Below are positions 8,407-17,019 of a DNA stretch of 64,000 nt, piece by piece. This stretch comes from Paenibacillus roseus (GTDB lineage: Bacteria > Bacillota > Bacilli > Paenibacillales > Paenibacillaceae). The position numbers and the translations under genes are program-made. The notes beneath the pieces were generated by a model. The model was given only the letters and a program-made list of their open reading frames with translations, searched no databases and was not told where the DNA came from. Numbering within the stretch: position 1 is the stretch's first letter; each line of letters opens with the position of its first letter. The stretch covers positions 142,717 through 206,716 of the forward strand of contig NZ_JAELUP010000107.1 in assembly GCF_016424485.1 (NCBI RefSeq), read 5' to 3'.

Positions 8407-9459
8407 TTACAATCCGCTCATAGCAGCTTTAATGCCCGCCGCGAGTTGAGCCAGCTCCTGCTCGCGTGCAAGATCGAGTTGTTGTGCTTCAGCCAGGTCA
8501 ATCGGCTGAAAGCGTATGGTTGCGCCCGGCCGCGCCTGGGCAAGCAGCGGCAGGTCGACGTGAGCGACCTGCGCAATCTTGGGGTAGCCGCCGGTGGTCT
8601 GGCAATCGGCGGCTAGCACAATCGGGCTGCCGCCCGGCGGTACCTGTACGGTGCCGGGCGCAACCCCGTGCGACAACAGCTCCGCACGGGTGGTTCGCTC
8701 CAGCATAGGCCCGCTCAGGCGCAGGCCCATGCGATCCGACGCGGGAGCCACACGGAACGGCTCCCGGTACAAGGCGGTGCGGGCAGCTTCGCTGAATTGC
8801 CCGCTTTCCGCCCCCGGCATCGCGCGCAGCACGATGCCGTCCGCGCCTGCGCCGCCGTAAGCGCGCGGCGGCGCAAACCAGCGGGGCGCCGCCATAGCTA
8901 TCGCTTGGCGGCGGCCCTCCGCAAGGACGCGCTGGCGCAGCCGCGCCTCCAGCGCGACCGCGGGCGGCGCTCCATCCCCTGCTGCCATGCAGGGGATCGC
9001 GTCGCCTGCGGCGAGCGGGCGGCCGCTCAGGCCGCCAATACGGACGCGCACATCTGTGCCGCGCCCGCCGAGCTGCGGCGGCACATGGATGCCGCCCGCC
9101 ACCGCAAGGTACGCGCGGCATCCCGCCGCCGCGCGCCCCAGCGTGAACACCGTGCCGGCCGCAAGCCATACCGGCCGCCACATGGGCAGCTCCATACCGC
9201 CGACAATTCGTGGCTCCATGTCTGCCCCCGTTAGCGCAATGAGCATATCCTGCTCTGCGCGGAGCACAGGTCCTGACAGGGTTAGCTCCAGACCCGCAGC
9301 CTGCGGTTCATTGCCTGTCAGCAAATTCGCTACGCATAGCGCATAACTGTCCATTGCTCCGCCTGCCCCTAGACCCGCGTGACGCAGTCCCGGACGTCCC
9401 ATATCCTGAATGGTGGTATAGAACCCCGGTTCAAGCACGGTCAGACTCACACTATCCAC
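8407..9459 (-). CDS. pxpC: 5-oxoprolinase subunit C (KipA / carboxyltransferase-like)
   Basis: The 350-residue partner of PxpB in 5-oxoprolinase, from the biotin-dependent carboxyltransferase-like KipA family. Typical parts are the N-terminal LEPGFYTTIQDMGRPG, the G-rich HAGLGAGGAMD, and PPGGSPIVLAADCQTTGGYP near the C-terminus. The coding sequence is much richer in GC than its surroundings in the middle (8600-9200), which creates several long false frames on the other strand. Its start overlaps the end of pxpB by 13 bases, so the two are probably translated together. Confidence 0.94.
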   Translation of the reverse strand: MDSVSLTVLEPGFYTTIQDMGRPGLRHAGLGAGGAMDSYALCVANLLTGNEPQAAGLELTLSGPVLRAEQDMLIALTGADMEPRIVGGMELPMWRPVWLAAGTVFTLGRAAAGCRAYLAVAGGIHVPPQLGGRGTDVRVRIGGLSGRPLAAGDAIPCMAAGDGAPPAVALEARLRQRVLAEGRRQAIAMAAPRWFAPPRAYGGAGADGIVLRAMPGAESGQFSEAARTALYREPFRVAPASDRMGLRLSGPMLERTTRAELLSHGVAPGTVQVPPGGSPIVLAADCQTTGGYPKIAQVAHVDLPLLAQARPGATIRFQPIDLAEAQQLDLAREQELAQLAAGIKAAMSGL

Positions 9460-10226
9460 TTCCCTTCACGATCCAGCTCATGCTCCCTTACCGCTACAAA
9501 CTTCACCCGGTCTCCAGCTCGCAGCAAAGCAGGCTCTTCCTTAGTCTTATCGAACAAGCGCACTGAGGTACGCCCGATAATTTGCCAGCCGCCCGGGACA
9601 CTGACCGGATAAATGCCTGTCTGCCGTGCCGCAACCGCTATCGAGCCGGCAGCCACACTTTTGCGCGGCTCGGCTCTTCGAGGCTGTGCCAGTCTCTCCG
9701 GCAAACCTGTCAGGTAAGGGAACCCCGGCATAAAACCAAGCATTGCTACGGTATACTCGGCTTCGGCGTGCAAGGCGGCATATGCTTCCGCGCTAACTCC
9801 CGACCGGGCAGCCGCTTCTTCAAGATCTGGCCCAAAGTTGCCGCCGTAGCATACAGGTATATGCACAAGGCGGGATGCCGTCTCATCGGCTTCCCCTTCC
9901 GACATCTTCAGCAGCCCTTCGATTCTATCCAAGGCGATTTTATAGGGAAGCTTGTTCTCCTCTCGAAGAGCCATCCCTCTATCATTTTCTCTTTCTTCCT
10001 TCATTAATTGGAAAGGATTATAGTACAGTGTCACGGTTTCGTAAGCAGGCACAATATCTTCCAGCCAGGATGGACTGGAGCTTCGCAATCGGTGGGCAAT
10101 TCGCGCAAGCATCTGCCAAGTCTGCTTGTTGCCTGTCGCAACCGCAAGTACGATTGCCCGGTCTCCCAGCGGAAACACTCGCAATGTCTCACCCTCTATG
10201 TTAAAAGCATACTCCACATGCATCAT
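9447..10226 (-). CDS. pxpB: 5-oxoprolinase subunit B (KipI family)
   Basis: KipI-type subunit that forms the 5-oxoprolinase core with PxpC. Family features include FPLGDRAIVLAVA near the start and GFMPGFPYLTGLPERLAQPR plus SVPGGWQIIGRT in the C-terminal half. A longer frame reaches 10283, but GGAGG lies six bases before the ATG at 10226, so the protein should start MMHVEY and be 259 residues long. It is the first gene of the pxpB-pxpC-pxpA-GGDEF/EAL operon. KipI of Bacillus was first named as an inhibitor of the sporulation kinase KinA; the enzymatic role is the better-supported function for a full pxp set. Confidence 0.93.
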   Translation of the reverse strand: MMHVEYAFNIEGETLRVFPLGDRAIVLAVATGNKQTWQMLARIAHRLRSSSPSWLEDIVPAYETVTLYYNPFQLMKEERENDRGMALREENKLPYKIALDRIEGLLKMSEGEADETASRLVHIPVCYGGNFGPDLEEAAARSGVSAEAYAALHAEAEYTVAMLGFMPGFPYLTGLPERLAQPRRAEPRKSVAAGSIAVAARQTGIYPVSVPGGWQIIGRTSVRLFDKTKEEPALLRAGDRVKFVAVREHELDREGKWIV

Positions 10227-10376
10227 GCCCCGCCTCCTCCGTTTCATCCAACAATGAGCGTTAATAATCTTTGTTGCTTCCAAAAGTGAAACTCCGTGAC
10301 ATGGAATGAGGTTACACTATTTTTCTCGTCTACCCTTTAGTTTGTATGAAACATCCTATTTTTGTCCAGATAAAAA

Positions 10377-10428
10377 CAGCCAAACACCTTGCGCTTTGAA
10401 CTTTGCACAGGTATTTGGCTGTTTTTTT
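10377..10428 (-). terminator. Bidirectional terminator
   Basis: CAGCCAAACACC (10377-10388) pairs with GGTATTTGGCTG (10410-10421), with TTTTTTT on the plus side and AAAAA before the left arm, so it can work in both directions. It follows the vWA lipoprotein gene on the minus strand. Confidence 0.75.
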
Positions 10429-10489
10429 GCAATCTAACGCTAAACGTGAACGACCTTGCCGTCCTGCGACAGGCAAAGCATCGTTTCGC

Positions 10490-11779
10490 CTATTGCTGCT
10501 GCGTGTATCGGAGAATGACTTCCACAAGCAGCTCATTGAGCAGCTTCACATCATATTGGCCGACGTCGGGCTTGATATGCTCATTGCCGATTCCACTGTC
10601 ATCTGTTAAAAAGATATAGCTCCCTCCGGTCGTCACAGCCAGCGTGCGAAGCAAATATTCGGTATCCTTGTTGATGCCGCTGGAGGCAACCGGAATAATT
10701 CGGACGCCCATCCGGGCAGCCTCCTGGGTAAGCTCCCGCATCCGGGTCAGAGACTGCTTATCGTCATGGGGCGGTGCGTCCAGAACAAGGAATAGCAGGC
10801 GCGCTCGGGCATTTTCGCTCCATTCATGCTCATACAAGGCATTGCGAAGCGCCTCATCGACCGCTTCCGGATAGTCTCCGCCCCCTTGCGCCGTCTGGGC
10901 AGCCAACTGCCGAATGACCTCATCGACATCCTTCGTGAACGGAAATGATCTGACCAAGTATTCATCATAATGATCGCGGTAAAAGTTGGCCGAAATTCGC
11001 ATCGTCAGCTTGTCTTTACTGCGCTCCACGGCCTGTGTGACTACATCTTTCAACTCCGCAGTCAGATATTGCAACTCATCTCCCATCGATCCTGTCGTGT
11101 CGACAACCAGCATGACATCCACCAGCTCGGAAATGTCCGGCTGGGAACCAATATCTATTTTCAAAGGCTCGGATTCCGAGAAATTGACATGCTCAACATG
11201 GGCTACTATTTGCCCGCCTGAACGCACTTCAATTTGATAATCTCCTTTTGATTTGCGCCACTTGGGCGCATCAAACAGAAGCGGATATGCATATGCTTTC
11301 CCTTGCATATCCGTCCTCGCCTCCCATACCGTCTCCCCGTTCTTATTCTTGACCGTTAGCCAAACATCCGGCACAGAGCGCCGGCCGGCCGTCACTTCGA
11401 CCACAATGCGCTGAAGAGGGTACATCCCCCACAATTGGATGGCTTCCGAACCGTCATGTCCATTCAATTGGTTCAGCCAATCCCCCCATTTAAGCGCGTC
11501 ATCCCATTCTCCTGCGGTTAGCTGGCCCGCTTTGGGTTCAGGTCCGGCCTGACCTCCTGTAACTTTGTTCGACTGTTTTAACTCTTTTTTCTCAACAGGC
11601 TCTGAAGACCTATTTGATAATGCCTCCGATGCTGACGTAATAGAATGATTAGCAGAGGCATTATCTCCCGCTTTTGGGGAGGGCGCAGTGGAAATCGAAT
11701 TCGAACTCGAAGAGCACCCTGTTACTACCAGTATAAACATAACGAAAACCATCAGCCGGGAAGCCACACTCCTTTTCAT
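10490..11779 (-). CDS. vWA-domain lipoprotein
   Basis: A 429-residue surface lipoprotein. The N-terminus has a basic start, a hydrophobic core and a VVTGC lipobox, so Cys22 should be lipidated. A Ser/Asn-rich linker follows, then a beta-rich region, then a von Willebrand factor A domain from about residue 220. Its metal site is recognisable as VVDTTGSMGDE (DxTxS variant), with VLDAPPHDD as a later loop. vWA domains bind proteins or matrix through a metal ion, but the ligand here is unknown. The gene stands alone, with a terminator after it. Confidence 0.88.
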   Translation of the reverse strand: MKRSVASRLMVFVMFILVVTGCSSSSNSISTAPSPKAGDNASANHSITSASEALSNRSSEPVEKKELKQSNKVTGGQAGPEPKAGQLTAGEWDDALKWGDWLNQLNGHDGSEAIQLWGMYPLQRIVVEVTAGRRSVPDVWLTVKNKNGETVWEARTDMQGKAYAYPLLFDAPKWRKSKGDYQIEVRSGGQIVAHVEHVNFSESEPLKIDIGSQPDISELVDVMLVVDTTGSMGDELQYLTAELKDVVTQAVERSKDKLTMRISANFYRDHYDEYLVRSFPFTKDVDEVIRQLAAQTAQGGGDYPEAVDEALRNALYEHEWSENARARLLFLVLDAPPHDDKQSLTRMRELTQEAARMGVRIIPVASSGINKDTEYLLRTLAVTTGGSYIFLTDDSGIGNEHIKPDVGQYDVKLLNELLVEVILRYTQQQ

Positions 11780-11913
11780 TGAACCATCCCCTTATTTATG
11801 TTTTATTTCCAGACGCCTCCATTTCCGAATAAGTTGCAAATCAGGATGGCTCCCTTTAAAATTTTAAGCAGGCACTCTAGAGCAGACGATACTGCAAGGA
11901 AGGTAGGTTGCAT

Positions 11914-12216
11914 ATGGAGCAATACGAATTGATTGAACTGGGGATTGAACAAAACGGACGCAAGGAAAAGCTGGAATTTGCCTCTGCGAAACTGGTCATT
12001 GTAACAGAGATGGGTTCACGGCTTTGGTATATTGATGTTGACGGCATTGCACAACATCAGCTATTGGCTGATTTTAGTACAAGCGAGGATATCGGCGTTA
12101 CGCTTGACGGTATTACCGTAGGGGGCAAATCGTTTTCGGGGTATGGCTTTTTTCATCCCAATCCGCAGCACCAGGCCGCGGCCATCCGGGGAAACGGGGA
12201 AATTAGCGGGTTTTAG
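11914..12216 (+). CDS. Small hypothetical protein
   Basis: A 100-residue soluble protein of unknown function with no signal peptide or membrane segment. It reads as a compact alpha/beta or beta fold (LVIVTEMGSRLWYIDVDG, then GVTLDGITVGGKSFSGYGFF). ATG 11914 is preferred over the TTG two codons earlier because AAGGTAGG lies six bases in front of it. It is transcribed divergently from the vWA lipoprotein and has its own weak terminator. Family not recognised. Confidence 0.7.
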   Translation: MEQYELIELGIEQNGRKEKLEFASAKLVIVTEMGSRLWYIDVDGIAQHQLLADFSTSEDIGVTLDGITVGGKSFSGYGFFHPNPQHQAAAIRGNGEISGF

Positions 12217-12249
12217 AACAACTTATTTAGAACAACTCATCATCGAAAA

Positions 12250-12303
12250 AAGCAACTATTTGGCTAGTCGGCTGCATGTTCATGCGCGCTGACTGGCTTT
12301 TTC
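12250..12303 (+). terminator. Probable terminator after the 100-residue protein
   Basis: AAAAAGC and GGCTAGTCGGC face GCTGACTGGCTTTTTC, forming a long stem with some G-U pairs and a T run. The rest of 12217-12418 shows no gene. Confidence 0.55.
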
Positions 12304-12418
12304 TTTACCGTATCCGAAATATTAGGTCATATTTGTACGAGGGAGGTGTAAGCAATCAAGCTCCAAGCCACGTCTGTCGTTCCAAAGTCACCTTTGGTAC
12401 ATCCGACCTGTTTTATAG

Positions 12419-13663
12419 CTACTGGCTTGTTTTAACCGGTTCAAACAAGGAGGCTGCCTTCCAGGTATCCCCGCCATCTTCCGTGATGTACAGTAAAGTG
12501 GGATTGTCATGATCGGATATTGCCCACCAACCGTAGTTGGCGTCCGCAAAGCCAAGCTGCTGAGGTCCGACTCCCGTTAAAGACTGTTTGCTGTTGTGCC
12601 AGGTTTTTCCTCCATCATGGGTCCAGCCGATTGTGTTCGGGTTGTCGCAAGCATGACATACTCCGCTCATATAAGCAGTTTGCTTATCCACTACATAGAG
12701 CAGTCCAGGTCCTGAGCCTTCATTCCTTGAGCCACTTGGATCATCTGCTGGGATTCCCGGCGCTGGTCCGGCTCCAGCGGTTGAATTGTTAATGACTGTC
12801 GTCCATGTTTTCCCGCCGTCGCTTGAATGGAATAAGGAATATGACGTTTGGGTCATTCCGGAATCGCCGACAAGTTCAATCCAAACGTCCTCTTTGCCCC
12901 CTGAACGAATGACCGTCCCCGTAAGTTCAGCTACAAGATCGCGCGACAACATTTCTTTCCACGTTTTTCCTCCGTCTACTGTGCGCATGACGTTTATTTT
13001 GCCATTGCCATTCGTTACCGCCCAGCCATAACTGGAATTATTAAAATACGCATCCCCTGCAATGCCGTCAGGCACCGGCAACGAGGACCAGGTTGCACCG
13101 CCGTCAGTTGTATGCGCCCGGCCGCTCAAGCCTTCCTGCTCCGTAACAAAATGCAAAAACCCGTCGTTCGGTACCTCACCAGCCGCTCTCCAGTTGGAAC
13201 CTCCATCTGCTGTATGCAGCAACTCCAGCGATCCTCCGGTCATTTGGCCATTCGTACGAATGGTCGCCCAAGCCTGCCGGTCATTGAGCGCAAACAACTG
13301 GTTGACCGTTCCCTCCCCTTCATGCTGGATCTTCCAGTCCTTTCCACGGTTATCTGTTCGTGCGATCCAGCCGTCACCGCCAATCCATCCCTTATTTCTA
13401 TCTGCAAGCCTGAGCGCAGTGATCTCACCTGAAGGCTGATGTCCGTCATCAGCAATCTGCGCTATACGACCCGGATCAACTGCAGAATTCCCGTCACTGG
13501 AAGCATTTGCTCCGTCAGCATCTGTTCTTGCCCCATTACCCGCACCCGTTGTATCGCCATCCGCTTGATAGTCCGGGGACAGTATTTCCCCCCGATTCTG
13601 GCATCCGGCCAGTATAAGCAATACCGCAGCGAAAAGCAGCAGCCATCTTAACTTGATCTTCAT
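12419..13663 (-). CDS. BNR/YCF48-type beta-propeller lipoprotein
   Basis: An exported lipoprotein of about 414 residues. The ATG at 13663 is chosen over the frame start at 13705 because AAAGGGG lies eight bases upstream and the protein then starts directly with a signal peptide ending ILAGC. After a low-complexity Asp/Gly/Asn linker it has at least five Asp-box repeats of the form T-DGG-TW (HTADGGSNW, TTDGGATW, TVDGGKTW, SSDGGKTW, THDGGKTW, TEDGGDTW), the hallmark of sialidase/BNR or YCF48-like propellers. No sialidase catalytic set was identified, so a binding or assembly role is more likely. Confidence 0.85.
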   Translation of the reverse strand: MKIKLRWLLLFAAVLLILAGCQNRGEILSPDYQADGDTTGAGNGARTDADGANASSDGNSAVDPGRIAQIADDGHQPSGEITALRLADRNKGWIGGDGWIARTDNRGKDWKIQHEGEGTVNQLFALNDRQAWATIRTNGQMTGGSLELLHTADGGSNWRAAGEVPNDGFLHFVTEQEGLSGRAHTTDGGATWSSLPVPDGIAGDAYFNNSSYGWAVTNGNGKINVMRTVDGGKTWKEMLSRDLVAELTGTVIRSGGKEDVWIELVGDSGMTQTSYSLFHSSDGGKTWTTVINNSTAGAGPAPGIPADDPSGSRNEGSGPGLLYVVDKQTAYMSGVCHACDNPNTIGWTHDGGKTWHNSKQSLTGVGPQQLGFADANYGWWAISDHDNPTLLYITEDGGDTWKAASLFEPVKTSQ

Positions 13664-13903
13664 GACGCATGCCCCTTTCTTCTTACGATCCTGTTGTCCG
13701 TTCATGCAATACCGACTGTTAGGCCCCCGCTTTTACTAATTACGGGCAGGCTCTTATCCACCTTTTTAGGATGTAAATTTTTACCCGTTCCAAACTATGA
13801 TGAATCACGGAGAATCACAGTTCCCCCTGCAACGGTACTCACGAAGCCCACTCGATACGATGTCCAAATACTTCCACCTTATCTTAAAAACTAAAAAAAT
13901 GCG

Positions 13904-13932
13904 TTGACACCTCAAACTATGGGTGGTACTAT
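13904..13932 (+). promoter_or_regulatory. SigA-type promoter of the SLH-like gene
   Basis: A perfect TTGACA (13904-13909) and TACTAT (13927-13932) are separated by 17 bases, 48 bases before the ATG at 13980. Confidence 0.75.
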
Positions 13933-13979
13933 ACATTTCAAATAATAGAATTCCGATCGGAATTAAATTGGAGGTTCCT

Positions 13980-15344
13980 ATGAAAATCCACTTACCCGCT
14001 AACAAACTATTGCTCAGCGCGGCGCTTGCGGCAACTTTGCTGCTCAATCCGCTGGCTGCTTCTGTACACGCAGCACCAACTGCCGCTGCAGCAACAAGCT
14101 ATGAAACGGAATACGGCGTTTTTCTGAAGGACAAGTACAACATTGCGATTAAAGAGAACAGCACTCTGACAAGAGGCGACCTGATCGATTATGTCGCTGC
14201 CTTGCTGCCTAAAGCAACTGCTGAATCGACAGCGAAGTTCTCTGATTTGAACCAAGGCGATCCCCTGTTCGCCAAGGCTGCACTGCTATATGACAACGGA
14301 ATTCTGAACGGACCAGCAGTCGCTGCCAAGCAGCCGCTGACCAATCTGGCTGCCATCCTGATTGCCCTGAGAGCTTCCGATCTGAAGGAGCTTGCTTACT
14401 CCTATCCAGAAGCAAAGGCGAACGCTGCCCTGACCAAGGCCGGCATTCCACTGTCCGTACTGGATCTGAAAACAAAGCAGGAACTGGCCGCGGCAATCGA
14501 TACCGGATTGTTGCCGAAATCCTACCAGGAGAAACTCGTATTGAGCAAACCTGCTTCCTCCCAGCTTGTTCAGGTACTGCTTGGCAAAATCGCTACTTTC
14601 CAGGGCAACTACAAGCATTATCTCGGACTCGTTAGCGATGCAGACATCTATACCAAAATTCAGGATGCCTACCATACATCCAACATCATTCAAATTCCGA
14701 ACCTGCAAAATATAGTGGATACGGCTCTCAAGCAAAATGTCGTAACAGGCTACAACTTGAAAGATTCCCGTTATGATTCCAATTTCGTAGAGGCCTTGTC
14801 CATCACCTACGGACACTCCGACCTCAAGCACATCATTCAACTGATTGGTTTGCTGCGCAGCGAATATCTGGATGCAAAAGTTCAGTTAGAGCCTAAAACA
14901 TCGGCATTTATTCATTTGAAAGAATGGGGAGAGCCGTACGAGAGCGAAACTGCTAAAGTTGTACAAATCGAAAACGGCAATTATATTACGTATGCCAAAG
15001 AGTTTGATCTGAAATTCGAATTCCACACTGTTGCAGACAAAGAGAAATTCCAGGGCATTATTTTGAAATATGCGAAGAAAAACGAAAAAGATCAAAAAGG
15101 CTTGATCGCCGGTTCCTGGTGGCAGCCGCTGTATTACTCCCTGACCAAGCTGGATGACTACAAGCTGATTGCCAATAACAAAATTGTTGATGGTCACTAT
15201 TATGCACAATCCTTCTCCCTTCCGGAAAAAGCCGCCGAGGTAAAAGAAGGATTTGCGAAGGTCGATCCATCTATTAAAGTAGAGTCCTACACGTTCTGGG
15301 TAGACGTTCCTTTCTTCAACTACCTGAACGGTGAATCACTGTAA
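13980..15344 (+). CDS. Secreted protein with SLH-like N-terminal region
   Basis: A 454-residue exported protein. The start is ATG 13980, five bases after TTGGAGG, which gives a clean signal peptide (MKIHLPANKLLLSAAL) cut after VHA. Residues about 35-140 resemble degenerate S-layer homology repeats (LTRGDLIDYVAALL, FSDLNQGDPLFAKAALLYD, LTNLAAILIALRA), which could anchor the protein to cell-wall polymer. The C-terminal half is not recognised and ends in a mixed alpha/beta region. It has its own strong promoter and a strong terminator. Cell-surface location is an inference from the signal peptide and SLH-like repeats. Confidence 0.8.
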   Translation: MKIHLPANKLLLSAALAATLLLNPLAASVHAAPTAAAATSYETEYGVFLKDKYNIAIKENSTLTRGDLIDYVAALLPKATAESTAKFSDLNQGDPLFAKAALLYDNGILNGPAVAAKQPLTNLAAILIALRASDLKELAYSYPEAKANAALTKAGIPLSVLDLKTKQELAAAIDTGLLPKSYQEKLVLSKPASSQLVQVLLGKIATFQGNYKHYLGLVSDADIYTKIQDAYHTSNIIQIPNLQNIVDTALKQNVVTGYNLKDSRYDSNFVEALSITYGHSDLKHIIQLIGLLRSEYLDAKVQLEPKTSAFIHLKEWGEPYESETAKVVQIENGNYITYAKEFDLKFEFHTVADKEKFQGIILKYAKKNEKDQKGLIAGSWWQPLYYSLTKLDDYKLIANNKIVDGHYYAQSFSLPEKAAEVKEGFAKVDPSIKVESYTFWVDVPFFNYLNGESL

Positions 15345-15430
15345 TCTTTCTTGCCTGGTCAAATCATGATTGCGGCAATATAGACATTAAACAGATGCCG
15401 CATCTGTGCAATAAATATATCAATGGGTTC

Positions 15431-15475
15431 AGAAAAAGGAGTGCATACCGCCGAGGCGGCTGCACTCCTTTTTCA
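15431..15475 (+). terminator. Terminator after the SLH-like gene
   Basis: AAAAAGGAGTGCA and TGCACTCCTTTTT form a perfect 13-bp stem with a second GCCG/CGGC hairpin in the loop, and the stem ends in a T run. Confidence 0.88.
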
Positions 15476-15618
15476 CATGTAAGGGCAACTTTCTTTAATC
15501 ACCAATGTCTAGGCACCTGCATATTTTGTTAATGCAAGCGGTAACGGCTAATACCTGGTTACAGGCCGAGCAGCCGTTGGTCAGCTTATCGGTTTACTAT
15601 TTATTTGGAGGTACTATC

Positions 15619-15936
15619 ATGACTGAACCTGTACAGGGATTACAAGTTGTGTATCATTGCGATAAAAATGTTGTCGAGCATATCAAGACACACCTGGATA
15701 AAATCCAAGCGGCCCTGCATCAATGTGCTAACCGTCCGATCCGTGTCCAGACGATTAACGGCGCTACTTACGACGGATATATTTCCGATGTCCAACACGG
15801 GCACCTGTATCTGATGACATCCCAGGCTGGCTTTGACAACCGTGCATTCAGTCCATTCTTTCCGCAAAATTACTATTACAATAATGTCATTCTTCCGCTT
15901 GTCCTGTATGAATTGCTGGTAATCTCCCTGTTGTAG
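15619..15936 (+). CDS. Small hypothetical protein (105 residues)
   Basis: The start is ATG 15619, seven bases after TTTGGAGG; a longer frame from 15505 has no comparable site. The protein starts MTEPVQGLQVVYHC, has a small Sm-like beta patch (RPIRVQTINGATYDGYISDV and GHLYLMTS) and ends with a hydrophobic stretch (NNVILPLVLYELLVISLL). The middle resembles the short barrel segments of small Bacillus spore or envelope proteins, but no family can be named with confidence. No operon partners. Confidence 0.65.
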   Translation: MTEPVQGLQVVYHCDKNVVEHIKTHLDKIQAALHQCANRPIRVQTINGATYDGYISDVQHGHLYLMTSQAGFDNRAFSPFFPQNYYYNNVILPLVLYELLVISLL

Positions 15937-16232
15937 CATGGCTTGAATGCTGCTCGCCAAAGCAGTAGCCTCTCTTCAAATTTGTCAACACGGCTACAGG
16001 CGGCAATTATATGTTTCTCGCCAGAAAACCGCTTCTCTGCTCGATTTACTAGGTCTGTAGCCCTGGTACTTACTAGCGTTGGAAGGGGGGCGCTGCTTAT
16101 CTTTGTCTTGCTGCTGTACCTGCCGCTTGTCGCCTCCCGCTTGCTGCGCAAGCGTAAGCAGCTTGCCGCGTCCTCCTGACGGGCAAGCTGCCGAGAATTC
16201 TCTCTATCTCTAACTGAATGAGGCCTCTCTCC
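15937..16232. other. No supported gene
   Basis: A plus-strand frame (15943-16179) ends in a hydrophobic stretch and a basic tail, but it has no ribosome site and its first half is Ser-rich and unlike coding sequence. A minus-strand frame overlaps it. I see no promoter or clear terminator here. Confidence 0.4.
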
Positions 16233-16403
16233 TTACTTCTCCTCCTTGTGGTCAGACACCAGCTCCTTGGCCGACGATTTGAACTCATGGAGCGTCCGGC
16301 CAACAGCTCTGCCAAGCTCAGGCAGCTTCGATGGCCCAAATACGATAAGCACCACGACCAGAATCATAACCAGTCCCGGAAACCCGATATTTTGCAGCAT
16401 CAT
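16233..16403 (-). CDS. tatA: Sec-independent translocase protein TatA
   Basis: A 56-residue TatA/E protein, the pore-forming part of the twin-arginine translocase. It starts MMLQNIGFPGLVMILVVV, a single N-terminal membrane helix, followed by the family hinge FGPSKLPELGRAVG and an amphipathic helix ending in a charged tail (DHKEEK). AAGGAG lies six bases before the ATG at 16403. It is the last gene of a minus-strand operon with an exported RidA-like protein and a Tat-signal oxidase, and tatC lies 3 kb away on the other strand. A dedicated Tat system for this oxidase is the natural reading. Confidence 0.93.
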   Translation of the reverse strand: MMLQNIGFPGLVMILVVVLIVFGPSKLPELGRAVGRTLHEFKSSAKELVSDHKEEK

Positions 16404-16431
16404 ACTTCACTCCTTGGAATGTATTTTCAAA

Positions 16432-17001
16432 TTAGTCCTGATTGTGCAATTTCGGATAAACCGCAACGGCTTCGATTTCAATCAGCCAATCCGGGTTGAC
16501 AAGTCCCGCAACCCCTACTGTAGACCGTGCAGTCTTTACCGGATTGCTCTTGTTATCGAAGAACTGGGCATAAGCGTCGAACCACCCGGTATAATCGATC
16601 TTGTTCCCCTTGGCTGCGTCTGCCACCAGATACACCCGCAAGTAAACGACATCCTTTATCGTCAGCCCCTGCTCCTTGAGCTGCTTCTCGATCTCCTTCA
16701 AAACACCGATGCCCTGCGTCTTCGTATCGCCGTACCGTTCATAAACAGTCTTCCCGGCCTTATTCAAGACCGGAGGAACTGTACCGCTCGTATGGAACGT
16801 TGCGACACCCGCAGGAATGGCCACCGCACTTGAAATCGGAGAGGCTGGATTGCCGTAGAACTCCGCTTCATAAATTGGTTCCAGCGGCAGCTTGGCAGGC
16901 TTGCCCGGCTCTGCGGCATATACAGTTGCCCCGACGAAGCAGAAGGCAATGAGGAGCGCCGGCGCCCATTTTTTCAATTTCGTTTTCAGCTTCATATCCA
17001 T
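16432..17001 (-). CDS. Exported RidA/YjgF-family protein
   Basis: RidA proteins hydrolyse reactive 2-imino and enamine acids to keto acids and ammonium. This 189-residue member is longer than the usual ~130 because it has an N-terminal Sec-type signal peptide (KLKKWAPALLIAFCFVGATV, cut near VYA). The family core includes FHTSGTVPP, LRVYLVADA and PVKTARSTVGVAGL; the Arg in ARSTVGV sits where the catalytic Arg of RidA lies. It is between the oxidase gene (19 bases away) and tatA (28 bases). Most RidA proteins are cytosolic, so export next to an imine-producing oxidase suggests detoxification at the cell surface. Confidence 0.88.
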   Translation of the reverse strand: MDMKLKTKLKKWAPALLIAFCFVGATVYAAEPGKPAKLPLEPIYEAEFYGNPASPISSAVAIPAGVATFHTSGTVPPVLNKAGKTVYERYGDTKTQGIGVLKEIEKQLKEQGLTIKDVVYLRVYLVADAAKGNKIDYTGWFDAYAQFFDNKSNPVKTARSTVGVAGLVNPDWLIEIEAVAVYPKLHNQD

Positions 17002-17019
17002 CTTTACAGCTCCCTTCTT

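Noticed and set aside
8466..9346. Several long open frames on both strands across pxpC
   Set aside because: They arise from the very high GC of pxpC; none has a ribosome site or a recognisable protein pattern.
10284..10330. A TnrA box in front of pxpB, expected from kip-type operons in Bacillus
   Set aside because: The best candidate (around TTACA at 10311) has no TGTNA half at the right distance.
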